Source: Apiosordaria backusii (Eukaryota > Ascomycota > Sordariomycetes > Sordariales > Lasiosphaeriaceae). From it: 64,000 bases of DNA. The stretch lies in NCBI GenBank assembly GCA_030549205.1, contig JAUKTV010000004.1, forward strand, positions 1,922,001 through 1,986,000. The letters are read 5' to 3'. Of the stretch, positions 34,263 to 46,145 are shown one piece after another. How positions within the stretch are numbered: the stretch's first letter is position 1; each line of letters begins with the position of its first letter. Position numbers and translations under genes: made by a program. A model generated the notes under the pieces. That model was not told where the DNA came from, made no database searches, and saw nothing but the letters and a program-made list of their open reading frames with translations.

Positions 34263-37200
34263 AATATGCTGCTGCTGAGCCGCCTGAGCCTGTACCATCT
34301 GCTGATAACTCTGCTGCTGCTGCTGCTGTTGCTGTTGCTGTTGCTGATACTGCAACTCCCTCTGCATCTGCACCTGCTGCATCATCATCGCCATCTGCTC
34401 CTCGCCCATTCCCATCCCCTGCATCCCCATCATCTCCGGCCCAGGCATCATCTCGCCACCGAACCCTCCTCCAAACCCCCCTCCTAACCCGCCTAATCCC
34501 GCTGGATCAAGCTTTTCCATCTCCCGCAAAAAGAACGAATGCTCAATCTTTTCCATCATCACCCTTTCTCCTCGTTCTCTGTCAAACACCGCCATTGTCT
34601 CTGGGTATTTTCTCACGTTGAACCAATGCGTCAGACTCCTCAGCGCTTGCTCCAGGGGAAGAGCTTCCTCGACTTCGGCGTCAATGTCTGAGCCTGCTAG
34701 CCACTCATCGCGCAGTTCTGGGCGGCAGTAGAGATAGACAGCGGTGATGACCCGCATGTTGGACTGGCGCCATTTGCGGCCACAGTATGGGACCTGGTTC
34801 TTGAAGAGCTTAAGCGTGTATAACCGCAGTTCTGGTTGCGGTACTTTCAACGTCTTGCGTAAAATGGGCGAGGATTTGTATTGCACCAACAATAAGTTTC
34901 GATGAGCCTTGTTTTTGCAGATCTTTTGCATGATACGCAGGTAATTGATGAGACAGAAGAAATTTCGGCGGGAGAAGTCGGTGATGGGCTCGCTGGGGAG
35001 GGGGTTGACGGGATAGCCTAGTTCGTCAACTTCTGGGCGGGAGGATGATTGTTGCTGTTGTTGTTGGGGATCAGAGGATTGCTGTGAATCCTGGGGTGGA
35101 TTTTGTGCTGCTCCTTGCTGATCAGGGGTGGTAGTCGGTGATCGCCGGCGTTTAATAGGTGGAGGAGCTGCGTCGTCCTCTTCCTCGCTGACTTCCTCGA
35201 CGTCTTCGAATTCGGTGGCTGTTGGATTAGGCATGCCTGGATGAGGTATGACACCCGCCCGAGAGCCACAGAAGTAGAAGAAGCTGCGGTATCATGTTAG
35301 CTTCGACCTTCAAGGTAAGCAAACGCAAAACAGAAACATACCTATGCTCAAGACGATCAAGTTTATGCTCCACAACCTGCTGTACGTCGTGGACAGCAAA
35401 CAACTTAAGTACCAGCGGGATGTAGCAAGAATCCAGCAGGAGCTGTGTCAAGTACTCGAACTTCAAAACGTCTAAGGCCATTGTTAGCACACTGCTGTTC
35501 AAAAATATTCCAACCAAAACAACTTGCGAGAAAGCTTCAGCCACTTCAATAACAGAATCAGGATGCCAGTAGCAGCCTTGGCAGCGATTTCCCTAGTTCG
35601 CATTTCATCCACATCAGCGTCCGACGGTGAACCCGGATCAGGCCCCTTCCCACCGATGCCGTTGGGCCCAGGCGCCTGACCCTGTCCATTAGGACGACCA
35701 GTAGGTGGACCACCACCCTGTGGTTGCCCATTTGGATTGGTAGTAACCATATTACTAGCAATGGCCAAAACCTGCTTCAGCAACACCACGACCACAGACT
35801 GCAAGTGTGGCAGAGCCTCCTTGTAGAACTCCTCCACGGCATCCAACCGTCGCTTTATCCGCTGATCAACCTCCCTCGGACCGTAGTCAGCCTCTGATTT
35901 TGAACCCTTCCGATCTTTCTCGCCCGGCTTGAGCAAGCCCAGCTCTTCCTTCTCCTCGAGCGTCAAACCATCGAGATCAAGTTCATCAATGAGATCCTCA
36001 TCCGCTCCCTCCCATCCCCTGTCTTCTTTGAGAAACCTTTCTCTTTCCTCCCACAGTTGCCGAGTAGCCCGCGTCATACGCACTCTCTTTGAGAATAGCT
36101 CTCCTGCTTCCATGATCGAGGCTGGCACGTCACTGCCTTCCCACTTTCTACCCACCAACAAACCTTGTAAGCCCGCTCCTCCTTTCCCGCCTGCGCTATT
36201 ACTAGTCGCGTCGAGGGGTGGGTACATAAAAGGAAAGTTCTGGTTGGTTTGATAATTTTGTTTCTTTGAGGATTTACCACCAACTCCTGGGCTGGGCGGT
36301 GGTGATGGTGCCGGGGTTGCAATATGTACAGGCTGGTGAAGAATCGAAGCTCCTCCGGTTTGTCCTGGAGGGCCGGATATGATACCGTTTTGTCCGAGGT
36401 TTCTCGGTGGGTGACTGGGCAGGTGAGGTAGTAGTGATGTGTGCTCCGCTTCTAGAGGAATCGCTGGCTGGGGCGGAATGTATGCTGGATACTTCGACGT
36501 GATTTCCTGCCGGAATACGTGGTAGTCTAACGGCGAAGCGGTAATCAACTCCTTGTCTTTTTCGTTGGTCTCCCTCTCGCTTGTTGCTTTCTTGGTCTCT
36601 TCAAGCTCCTTCATGCCTCCGAATACGAGCAGAATCGACTTCCAAAACAAGAGGAAGATCTGAGTCTGTGGTAAAATACCAGATTCATCCCACCTCATTT
36701 TTGCCGTCGCCTGCATAAAAAAGTCCACCAGGTTGGGGTTGAGCTCAACTGCACACACACATTAGCAACTACTTTCCACCTCCCAACACCAAAAGGGGGC
36801 TCTTACGCAACCTCGCCCGCACCTCCTCCATCCCCTCCACATCCTCTAACGTCATCTGAATAACCACATACATAACCGTCATCAAATGAATCAGCTCCTC
36901 TGCCTGCATCTGCAAATTCTGCGGCGGCTCATCCGCCCAGAACGGCTCAAACGCGCCTCTCAGCGCATCCCAGATGACCTCCACCCCTCCACACTCAGCC
37001 AACAGTCTCACTCCCTCCTTCATCGCATCCAACTGCACCTTCGTAGCCGCACTCTTACACTTCCCCTCCACAACCCCAGTCAACATACCCACCCTCCTCA
37101 CCGTCACTGTCTCCGTCCACCTACCCAAAACCAGATAAACAACAGCCCCAATCGCTTCTCCTCTGACCATCCTGTCCTCGTGATCCCCACTTAATGGCCG

Positions 37201-37914
37201 GATAGGTCCCAGGATACTCTTGATAAATTCCTTTCTTTGCAATACATCCACCTCTTCCCATGACGGCGGCTGCGGTGGTAATTTTGCATGATTCTCTGTT
37301 GGCGAGGCCGGAGAAGAAAGACACCCCCCCCATGCAGTATGAAAAGCCCTATTTGCGGCGTTCAACCTGACCCACTGCCAAAAGTTGTACATGAACCACT
37401 CGTCTATTTCTTCCTCCAAAGGACCCATGTCGGTATAGTCGTAGTCATACGCTATCGGTTCTCGATTTGGGAAGTCATTTACGATGCGCCGGAGCTGGGC
37501 TAGGGAGAGGGAGTCGTTGGGCGGGACATTTTGCTGTTGCTGTGGCTGTTGCCCCTGTTGCTGCTGTTGCTGCCCTGACTGGGGTTGTTGCTGCTGTTGT
37601 GGAGGGGCGTCGTTGGTCTCGTTACTGTTAGCTGTGTTTGGTGGTATCGGGGGTGCGGGAGCAGAGGGGACTGCCGGGGGGATAGAAGGTGCTGAGGGTG
37701 GGTGGTTACGGACGAGGAGGGGGCGCTTAACCAGGGATATTGGAGGAGGGGGTGGTTTCGAGGTGTCGGCGGGGGCAGCGCTGGTGTCGACTGTGCCATC
37801 TTGGTCGACTCCTGTTTTCTGCGCTGGTGGTTCGGCTGGGGATGGTTGTGCTGCTTCTTTTTTGGACGCGTCGTTCGCGGCGCTCGAAGCGCGCGATGGC
37901 CAGAGTGAGTTCAT
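34125..37914 (-). CDS. ham-2: STRIP-family STRIPAK subunit HAM-2 (hyphal fusion, fruiting-body development)
   Basis: Scaffold of the striatin-interacting phosphatase and kinase complex (STRIP1/2, yeast Far11, Sordaria PRO22); in Neurospora it is needed for hyphal fusion. Four exons, 37914-36807, 36748-35528, 35471-35342 and 35283-34125, encode 1205 aa. The N1221-like region spans about 140-520, including DEWFMYNFWQWVRLNAANRAFHTAW and ILPQTQIFLLFWKSILLVFGG. The DUF3402-like region begins near ILILLLKWLKLSHVLKFEYL and runs to about 1080. Pro/Gln-rich stretches lie at about 110-130 and in the C-terminal tail. Intron 2 (35472-35527) uses a GC donor (gcaagt); only that choice restores frame and the conserved LSHVLKFEYLTQLLLDS. 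The other introns are 58 bp each with GT donors. The gene is larger than some homologues mainly because of Gln and Pro tracts. Confidence 0.94.
34222..34360. repeat. CTG/TTG (poly-Gln) tracts in ham-2 last exon
   Basis: Interrupted trinucleotide runs encode several glutamine blocks in the C-terminal tail. Mixed CAG and CAA codons limit slippage. Length variation between strains would be expected. Confidence 0.8.
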
Positions 37915-38768
37915 GGTATTGTTTTGTCTGAAAGCTCTCCGCAGAAGCTATAGTGGTTCGGCGGTCAAGAGGTTGCGCGGGGTACTGTCATCTTCGGTGT
38001 GAGACTTGGGTAGCAAGAGTTTAGGCCTTGGTCGACTCGTTCGCAATGCAGGCCTTGTGAGAGATGTCGAAAGCTGTGCTTTTTTATTTATTTCGTGTTA
38101 CAGAACGTTGATGTTGAAGGAGGGGAGCTCTTGGTTATTCAGCCTTGGGCGGCAGCGACCAGAGCGTTGGGGCGCTCTTGACGGGAAGTGGGTCAAGTGT
38201 AATCTTATCAGTCAGTTGCACTTCTGATTAGCTGATGTGCCGGGGTGGGGCAGAAGGGATCAGGCCCTGTCAACGACTTCATCTTCATTCTTTGCTGTTA
38301 TAAAAGATACAATTTTTACTAAGTGTTCTTCAAACATATCCCCAACGCCGCAACTTTGGTATCCCTTTTTTTTTTCATAACGCCGGCACAAGCATGATAG
38401 ACAAGAAGCCAAGAGAAAACAGTAAAACCAAAGAAATAAAGACAGACCCAAACGCTTTCCTTATTCCGCTATGCATGCCCCCTCTCCATGATGACCCCCC
38501 TCTCCTCCAATGGACTTTCTTCTGGCAGTCCATCCTTATGTTATCTTCCACCGCCCGCTTCTTTCAGTCTTGTTTCCCATCATGCCTCCCGCTCCTAGCC
38601 CGTATTGCCCACGCCCTTGAGTTCCCAACCGATAATTCCCATGGTCGATCACGATTCCCTGCTCTTCTCCCTACCGATGGCCTTGACTGCCCCCACTTCC
38701 CAAGCCTCTGATCGTTGGTTTCCACCACCACTTATCGGAGCCACCAACTTCGCGCCAAGAACTCAATG
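37915..38768. other. Intergenic, ham-2 promoter to NTF2-like 3' end
   Basis: 854 bp between two minus-strand genes. It has a short poly-T run at 38369-38379 and nothing else recognisable. Confidence 0.5.
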
Positions 38769-39384
38769 CTAGTAAGCCCTGTACGTCTGGCTAGCAATCA
38801 AAAACTTCTTCCCGTATTTCGACCCCTTCCCCAACGTGTCCCAGTTTGGCACCAGAATAAACACATCGTTGAAATGCTGCTTGACCGCGTACTCGTCGTA
38901 ATTCCCCATGCTGACCCCGAAATAGACCGTCCCGGAGACATTGATCATGATCATCATCCTCACTCCATCGTTCACTCCGTGGAGGTCGATGAGATTCTGA
39001 GTGGCGCCGAAGCGGTAGTCCGCGTTGATGACGTGGGTGTCATAGGTGTCGACGAGATACCTGACGTGTTTCTTGTCTGTAGCGGCTTTGGGCGCATCGC
39101 GCTGCTGGGCGAGGAGCTTCTCCCAGTCTTCTGGGGTGGCGCAGACTAGACCGTTGACGCAAATGTCGGCGGGGGGGTGGCCGGCGTTCTTGTAGGTCTC
39201 ATTGTTGGTGACGTAAGATTGGCTGATGCCCTTGGCCTCGTTGATCTGGTTGTAGTACCAGGAGACGAACTTTGCGGCGGCTATAAAATCATGTTAGAAG
39301 GCGGTTTGGTCCTCAGGATTGGTTGGGGGTCGGTGACGGACCATCGGCGGCACACCGAGTGTTAGTGTCGTCGACGTAGGCCAT
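38769..39384 (-). CDS. NTF2-like protein, probable mRNA-export factor Mtr2
   Basis: Probable small partner of Mex67 in mRNA export through nuclear pores. Two exons, 39384-39342 and 39280-38769, with a 61 bp intron, encode 184 aa, the same size as yeast Mtr2. After a 15-residue leader, AAKFVSWYYNQINE matches the first helix of NTF2 folds. The C-terminal half has the beta-sheet strands, ending in FNDVFILVPNWDTLGKGSKYGKKFLIASQTYRAY, the pattern I associate with fungal Mtr2 proteins. The donor (gtccgt) is weaker than usual, but frame and fold continue correctly across it. It could instead be another NTF2-like family member. It is divergent from the bL34m gene, sharing an 841 bp promoter region. 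Confidence 0.75.
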
Positions 39385-40225
39385 TTTGCTTGCTTTGCTT
39401 GAAGGCAATGATAATAACTCTGCACGATACGAAAATGACTGTTCTGGGGTAAAGCGCGTATAATTTGCCTGGTGGTTACGACTTGCGACTTGGTGTGGCC
39501 GGGGAGGTTGGTGAGATTTGCGCAAGATGGGAGGCCTTGAGAAGACTGGTCGCTCCGGAGGTCAAAGACTGTTGCGCGAAGGTGTCGCAAGAAAAAAGAG
39601 ATTTAGGTTCTCGTGGCGCGCTGTTTAGCTATAGCTCTGTGACCAAGAAGGTTGCGCAAAGTTGTTGTCGCCTTGGTCGCCAGGCAAACGGTGGATGACG
39701 GGGATGAAGGTTGCGAAAGTGGGCAAGTGGTTGGCGAAGGATAGAGCTTAGGAAAAGATATAGGCAAGCGAGTGGAAATGGCAGCGTTGCGCCTTGAATA
39801 AACAGTCCCGCGCGAGTAGAACTTGAGCGCGCGGCTTCGTCAATCAAATGAAAATTCCAATTTCCTGCTCGGTCTTGCTCCGGTTCAAAAGGATGGAAGT
39901 CGAAAAGTAACACTGTGAGCGAGGCTGGTGAAAAGTGTAAATATTCTTGGCGCCAGCAGCCTTGCTCCAACATCAGCTCTCCGACAGCCCCACACCCCAA
40001 GCTTGGTGAGCCGCAGAGCTGAATCCCCAGCTGTCATAACCGTTCGCCATCTGCCCGCCGGTCCAAAGCCAAGCTTGCTTGCCGAACCTCCAAAACTTTC
40101 GGCCGGACATATCCCGGTAGCCCATCACGACGCGCGACTCTCCGACGACGGCGGCGACGATTAAGTTCGGTCAATTCTGCTGCCCCAGCCTCCAACTACC
40201 ACTTTGAACCCCCATAACCGCAAAA
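39385..40225. promoter_or_regulatory. Shared divergent promoter region (NTF2-like / bL34m)
   Basis: 841 bp between two start codons facing apart. It must hold both promoters. No TATA box or paired motif is clear enough to mark. Confidence 0.5.
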
Positions 40226-40704
40226 ATGGTCAGAATCACCGTATCATTCCTCCTCAGAACGGCTCTGCGGCCAACCGCCTCTGTGCCAAAGTGCACCGCC
40301 GCCCGGTATGCCTCCCCCCTTCCCTTACCCCTCCAGACCCCCAGTATACTAACCCCTCTCTCAGGTCCTTCTCCTCCCTCCCAACCCTCCGGCCCTCCCT
40401 AAAACCCACCCCTTCAGCCTTCCGCGCCCCCTCCCAGACCCTCCTCTCCCGAGGCCCCATCCTCCAACAGTCATCATCACCCACCACCGAAGGAGTCCTC
40501 GATTTGATCTCCAGCACCTCCATCTCCTCCAACCCAGCGATGCAATCCATGCAACTCCGGTGCGGCCCTCGCCCGACAATGGCCAACGCCAGCCGTCTGA
40601 TTCAGAAGAGGAGACATGGGTTCCTGAGCAGGATCAAGACCAAGAACGGGAGGAAGACGATTGCTAGGAGGAGGGCGGCGGGGAGGAGGAGGTTGAGTGC
40701 TTAA
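40226..40704 (+). CDS. mrpl34: Mitochondrial large-subunit ribosomal protein bL34m
   Basis: Structural protein of the mitochondrial 54S (large) ribosomal subunit. Exons 40226-40305 and 40365-40704, joined across a 59 bp intron with an ACTAAC branch site, encode 139 aa. The N-terminal 90 or so residues are basic, Ser/Pro-rich and free of acids at first (MVRITVSFLLRTALRPTAS), as in a mitochondrial targeting presequence. The C-terminal 45 residues are the bL34 signature, with RLIQKRRHGFLSRIKTKNGR and an Arg-rich end. The longer unspliced frame that begins upstream at 40204 is rejected because it is in the wrong frame for the presequence. Confidence 0.93.
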
Positions 40705-41880
40705 ATTGGAAAGGTTAAAATGGGGAATCGAAGAGGGGGAAATATCGAGGGGTGAAGGTTGATGGGAGAAGATTGAGTGAGGAAGAGATACCCACTGGAA
40801 AGGGAAAGACGGGTTGGGATGTATGAATACAGCGGAAAGAGCAGGGAAGCGGCTGGTAGCGGTGGTTGTATTATATGTGCCAAGCGAAGAGGATGAATAA
40901 AAAGGAAACTCTGTTGATCCTCGAGATGTTCTTGGTGGTGATGGGCTACGAAGTTTGGTTGTCAGGACGGGGAAGTCAGGGTGTGCATTCTCATGGGACC
41001 AGCGGTGGTGGGGGTCGACTTGTTCGAAGTGTATTGCTTCCAGTGGCACAAAAGTCAACTAGCAAACAAGTGCTTGAGTCTTTGCTGAGAAGACAGTCTC
41101 AAAGACTGTGTTGTATGCATCAACTCCCTTCTCGCCCCTTCAATAGCGAGCCTTTGAAAGACCGACTATTCATCCAGTAAAGAAGTAAGCAGCTACACAA
41201 TTGGAGTCGGGATACTTGCTACAATCATGGTTTGCTATGGGCGGATAGGGTACTGTCTAGAGTTTACAAGGTCTACAGATGTATTTTGCGCCGTCGTAGC
41301 ATGTTCCTTAAAGGAGAACCAAAACTACCTCACACCACCACCTCAATCCAATCCCCAAATCTCGAACCCTCTTATTCTGAATACAGAATATGTCCGCAAC
41401 TTGCTACCTTATCTCATGATGTTTTAATTACTATGCATGGTTAACACCAATAGTACTAACCGGGTGATCCAACCAGTGGGAAAGCCTTCTGTCCGGGTTA
41501 GGGTTCACTACAATCCCCCCCGATACCTCTCATCAATCCCAACCACCCTCCGCACACCTGATCTCAAAAATCACATGCCATTCCCCTCCCCCCTCCCTCT
41601 TACCCACCAACATACCCCATTCCCATCATTCAGTCATTTCCCCTCCCTAGCACGCTCAACTCCAATCTCGGCACTCATCACCATAAACCTCCTCACCCGT
41701 GGTGGTCCAAGCAGACAACCCAGCTCTTAACTCCGATCCAGTAAGCCCGTGCCACCCCCAACCTCCAACGGTCAAACAACCAAACCCTCAAATGGTCAAA
41801 CGGTCAAAAACGACCCTGTTTATGTCAGCGGCCAATTCCCCACGACGTTACATCAAACGTTTTTTTTTTCTTGTGTAGCC

Positions 41881-41998
41881 TGTCTTGTCTTGTCCTTGTC
41901 TTGTCTTGTCTTGTCTTGTCTTGTCTTGTCTTGTCTTGTCTTGTCTTGTCTTGTCTTGTCTTGTCTTGTCTTGTCTTGTTTTGCCTTGTCTTTGTCTT
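41881..41998. repeat. TTGTC pentanucleotide microsatellite
   Basis: Sixteen exact TTGTC units occupy 41896-41975, flanked by imperfect units on both sides (41881-41895 and 41976-41998). The tract lies in non-coding DNA between convergent genes; its open frames on both strands are repeat artefacts. Confidence 0.97.
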
Positions 41999-42921
41999 AC
42001 TACCTACCCCAGTGAGAGGTGAGGGGAGGTGAGTGCCGCCGGTGACACATTTAACACAAACCTCCGTGAAATTTGACAGGCAACGGCTTGGGAGATTCTT
42101 TGGAAGTGACAAGGGTCTGTGTGTCAAGCATCAATCTTTTTCGAGCCTTTCCTGCATATTTTTGCTGCTGCAGAAAAGAGGGTGTGTAATTAAGATGCTT
42201 TTGAGGAGAAAGAGGAGGTCAATGCCCAAGCTACTCCTGCGTACCTGCTGTACCAGTTCATCCGAACCCGCTCTCTATATCTGTCTCTAAAATTTCATGA
42301 TTTGATCGATCTGATTTGTTTCTTGTCTCTCTGGTTGGGAGAAAACCCAACGCCGACAACGGACATAATCAGTCAATGACACTATCCCATCACCGTATGT
42401 ATGTACTAATGTAATGCCTCCCAGCCCAACCAGCCAAAGCTGCGGCCACCACCGACCACTGCGGCCGCCGAACAACGGACAACTTGACTGGGGGGCTGGC
42501 TGGCTGGCGACGACGCTTCGATGCCTGACTGATGTGATGGTTAGATGCTTGGAGGAGCGCCTCCGTCGTCCCCGTTGCGTTACCTACTTTACTTCTGCAT
42601 TTGTTGGGCAGTCAATTCACACACATACACACAAAGTCTTTTGTGCGGATGTGTGTCTGATTTCAGAGGTTTCCTCCGCTCTCATCACTTACTGCCTGAC
42701 TTACCTAACTTACCCACGTTTCCAATGTTGTTTCTTCGGAAATAAAAGGGGATACGGCATTGTGAAATGCCGTGTTCTATTTTTGTTTATCTCTTTTGTC
42801 TTATGCAGATTGTTTGGTTTTGATTGGAGTGTGGATCGCCAATACATGCATATCTTGGTTTTGTTTCAAAGTCACTGTATGTACCACCAAGAGATTCAGG
42901 TGAAGTTGGGAATTGATCAAG

Positions 42922-42949
42922 TTTTTTTTTTTTTTTTTTTTTTTTTTTT
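42922..42949. repeat. Poly-T run of 28
   Basis: Uninterrupted T homopolymer. It could be old retroposed poly-A, simple slippage or, on the plus strand, an extended Pol III stop. I see no retroelement sequence or target duplication beside it. Confidence 0.9.
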
Positions 42950-43960
42950 GTAAATAATTTTTTTGTGAATTGCGCACGGCGGCATGTCCTTGATTATGTT
43001 CTTCGGACTGCCCTAATCCATATTTATGTACAGGTATATATAAGTAGGTAATGAACTGACAGCTATCGAGCGTACTCGAGGAAGCCGACAGCAACCTTCC
43101 TCCCCCTTTTCACTTTCATTGCTTTTTTCCCTTCCTGACAATACAGGAGGGCATCCATCAGAGTAGTATATAAAGTAAATGACGGGTGAGTAATATGAGT
43201 TGGGGGGGCGGACAGAAAACGTGTCGGAGTTAAGGTGAAGTAACGATATATAAGAGATGTGTGGGTGTGTTGTGTAAGATGTTTGTGCTCGTAAATCGGT
43301 CGTCGCGATCAAATAGAGGAATGGTGTAAAAGTAGCTAATATAGCAACGGTGATAGAAGTTAAAGAGGTGTGGTATCGATCCTATAAAAAAAAAAACGAC
43401 AAGATATATATGAGAGGGTAAAATGCGGTCCAAGAGTCATGCGTGGATTTGCACCAACTCCAAAACAAAAAAAGGTGAAGCAGAACAGAAGGGGATATCC
43501 GGTCGTAAAAGAGCAAAACATATCCAAAAAAAGAAAAAACAGCGAAAACAACTGACAATCCACCCTCCCCAAGGCCGGTGTTCTCTGTGAATGCGAAAAC
43601 CAAATTTTGCCAAACCAGAACCCCAAACCATTGCCAAATATACCGACGAGATGCTCCTCCTTCCCCTTTTATTGAATTGAACGGTAGTATTCGCGAAGAA
43701 TATCCAAGATTTCGCGATACAGCCCGGATGAGTCGTTGAGATCTCACCTCTCTTGCAGACGCTGTTGCTTTCGTAGGTTTGCTTTTTTCCATTCCGCATT
43801 CAAGAACGTCGCCTGAAAAAGCTGTTCGCTATGTCCCGGGCATGGCTCGAAGCGGGCGGTGAAAGGGGAGTGGTTTTGCCGTTTGCGACGTTTAATGTAC
43901 AGGTCCGACGCCTCGAGCTCCGTTGATCGTTAAGTTTGGCCCAATGAACCGTGTTTATCT

Positions 43961-46145
43961 TCATGTGGCATTCCAAGCATAATGCCCAACGCCGCCGTAC
44001 ACGCCTCCAGGGGCGCCCGAAGAGTGGGAGCCTGGAGGTGGCGGGGGATGAGGGTGTTGCTGCTGTTGATGAACGTGCTGGTGTGGCTCAGGCTTCCCGC
44101 TTGGAAACGCATAGGGCCTGTCGGAACCACCGTTGGGATACGACACACTCGGCGCTGAAGATTCGCCCGCCGTGGTGGTCCAGCTCTGCGAAGAGGGGAA
44201 ATAGTCTCTGGGTGGTGGCGCGTTAGGCGCCGTGGCCGACGAAGGAGCGGACGTGTTGTTTTCTTGCGACGGCGCTCCATATTGTGGGGGTGGGCCCTGA
44301 GCACTCGGTGGGTGTTGGGACTGCGGGCTCATGTCGCTCGTGGTGTAGGCTGATGGCGGAGGGCCGTAACGGTACTCTCCTGAAGCGGTGTCGTTCGAGA
44401 TCGAGGAAGCTACCGACTGGTGGCTTGCGTGACGCGGGGACTTGGACGGGCGTGGGTTGTTATCAACATATCGGGGCACGTTGAGCGAGTTATCAGCGGT
44501 AGTCGACAAGGACAAGTGTGGTGGTGCCGAAGTTCCCTGCACGTAGGTTGCGAACTGAGTTCGAATCGGGGGTGGCTGCTGATCTTGAGACACAAGAGAG
44601 AGCTGGACAGACGGCATCGATGTCTGCTGAATAGGCATCTCTTGGGGCTCCGCAGTGTAGCTAGGGGCTCCAGAAAGTGGCAGCTTTGGGTAGGGCTCAG
44701 ATGACATTGTTGCTGCAGGATATGTCGCCGACCCTGGGTTGTGCGGCATGGACACCTGGCTCGAAGGATTCCAGGTAGTAGGATAGGAGCTAGTTTGACG
44801 TGTTAGCAAGTATACTTTGCAACGATACATAACAGCAAAGGTATCCGGGACGTACTTTGACCGCATCTGCATTGGGCTCTGTGGCATCTGCTTCGGAGCA
44901 GTGAATGTAAAGGCTGACCTGGGAACATCCAAGCTCGAGATGCGAGGTCTCGCGTCGTGTGGTGGCTTGTTGAGAACCACAGCCTGTGCAACAATTCCTT
45001 GACCGGTCTCAACAAGTGTCTGGCCCCGCGAGCCGGCGCTGGACCCCAAAAGTGGGATCTCCTTTCTCGCCTGGAAGTTACGCGGGCTTCTTCCTCTCAC
45101 CACGATCGGAGCAGTTGTCAACTCAGAAAGGACTAACTTCTGTCCGTTCGCCAGTGTTCCATGAAGTTTGAGATGCAACACGAAATGCTGTTGGAGCTCC
45201 TTCCGCCGGCCATTGTTCGCAGTTGCTCTGCAACGCTAGTTAGCAACCCATTTTCTCTCGCATAGTTCGTGTTTCAACTTACATTCTAAACTGGAGGCGG
45301 CGCCATCCGATCGGGTAGATGGCATAATGCTCTCCACTTGTATCGTCCTCATCCTCGGCCCATGGAATCAGGGGAAGGTTGGGCGGTTCCTGGTCTGGTG
45401 CTTGGTTGACCTCGGGCGAGTTCGGTGGCGGCGTCTTCCATGGGATCACAATCAATCGGACTGGGTGTCCGTCCACTGACTCGATGGCGGAAATGCTGAC
45501 TTCCATGTTCTTGATCTGACTGGTCTCTCCAGACTCCAGAAGCACCGACAGTGGGACCTGAGGGAAGCAAAGACTGCCGCTGATTTGGAACAGGTTGCGC
45601 CGGTAGCACGTCAACTCGGCGTTCAAGACGTTGCCGTCACCCGCTGCCGAGGGAAACTCGGACAGGAAAAACATGCCGTGAAGTTGAGCATCGATCTCCA
45701 TCTCCTGAATTCGACCCTTCGCGTCGACGATGGTGTGCTTGTCCCCCACTTTCTTGAACGACAAAAGCTTCTGGTCGTGGTTGGAGGGCTTATAATCCTC
45801 CCGCAGGTCCTGGACCATCTCGGTATAGGGTGCCTGGTCAACCTGGGAATATGGCCGCTTGAGGCTGTTGATGCTGGGGATGTTCATTAAAGATGGGTGC
45901 GGGTATCGGTCGTATCCATCGCCCTCTTCCTGGCCTGGCCGGGGGTGGTGATATTGCGGATAGTCCATGGTGTGCTGGCGACTTCTAGGACGTACGAGGT
46001 GCGATGGTGCCGGTGGTGGGACGGATGAGTCTTGGGGATTAAACCTGCCCGTCATCTGAACGGGGTTTCCATAGTTGGACCAGAGGCTACCGTGTTGAGT
46101 CTCAGCCCTCAGCTCTGCCATCGTGTATGTCGCCGTGGCTGACAT
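43961..46145 (-). CDS. vib-1: NDT80-family (p53-like) transcription factor VIB-1
   Basis: Regulator required in Neurospora for heterokaryon incompatibility death and for expression of secreted proteases and plant cell-wall-degrading enzymes; XprG is the Aspergillus counterpart. Three exons, 46145-45283, 45227-44856 and 44789-43961, encode 687 aa. The NDT80 DNA-binding domain spans about 115-345. It runs through GWRRLQFRIATANNGRRKEL across intron 1 and ends in APIVVRGRSPRNFQ, which carries the DNA-contacting arginines of the family. The C-terminal half is Pro/Gln/Ser-rich and ends in a His/Pro-rich stretch. The start at 46145 (MSATATYTMAEL) is preferred; the frame stays open to 46343, but that extension looks like leader. 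Intron 2 is 66 bp without a stop, so retention would add 22 residues in frame. Its linkage to ham-2 supports the identification. Confidence 0.9.

Larger units (their letters stand above)
40705..43960. other. Convergent intergenic region, bL34m to vib-1
   Basis: 3.3 kb between two 3' ends. It holds a TTGTC microsatellite (41881-41998) and a 28-base poly-T run (42922-42949). An open frame at 42414-42953 (plus) runs into the poly-T and is not credible as a gene. Nothing else is recognised. Confidence 0.5.

Noticed and set aside
34100..34621. Plus-strand frames rich in Leu or Ala opposite ham-2
   Set aside because: Antisense readings of the CAG/CAA tracts.
34125..35234. C-terminal part of ham-2 as a separate gene starting at the Met at 35234
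   Set aside because: Upstream exons join in frame through good splice sites and together give the full STRIP-family protein.
40204..40364. Unspliced start of the bL34m frame at 40204
   Set aside because: It gives a sequence without mitochondrial-targeting character; the spliced form from 40226 has a basic presequence and a good intron.
41881..41998. CRISPR-like or satellite array
   Set aside because: Direct 5-bp units without spacers; an ordinary microsatellite.
42414..42953. 179-codon plus-strand frame
   Set aside because: Its end is poly-Phe read from the T28 run and the rest is random-looking; no domain or splice support.
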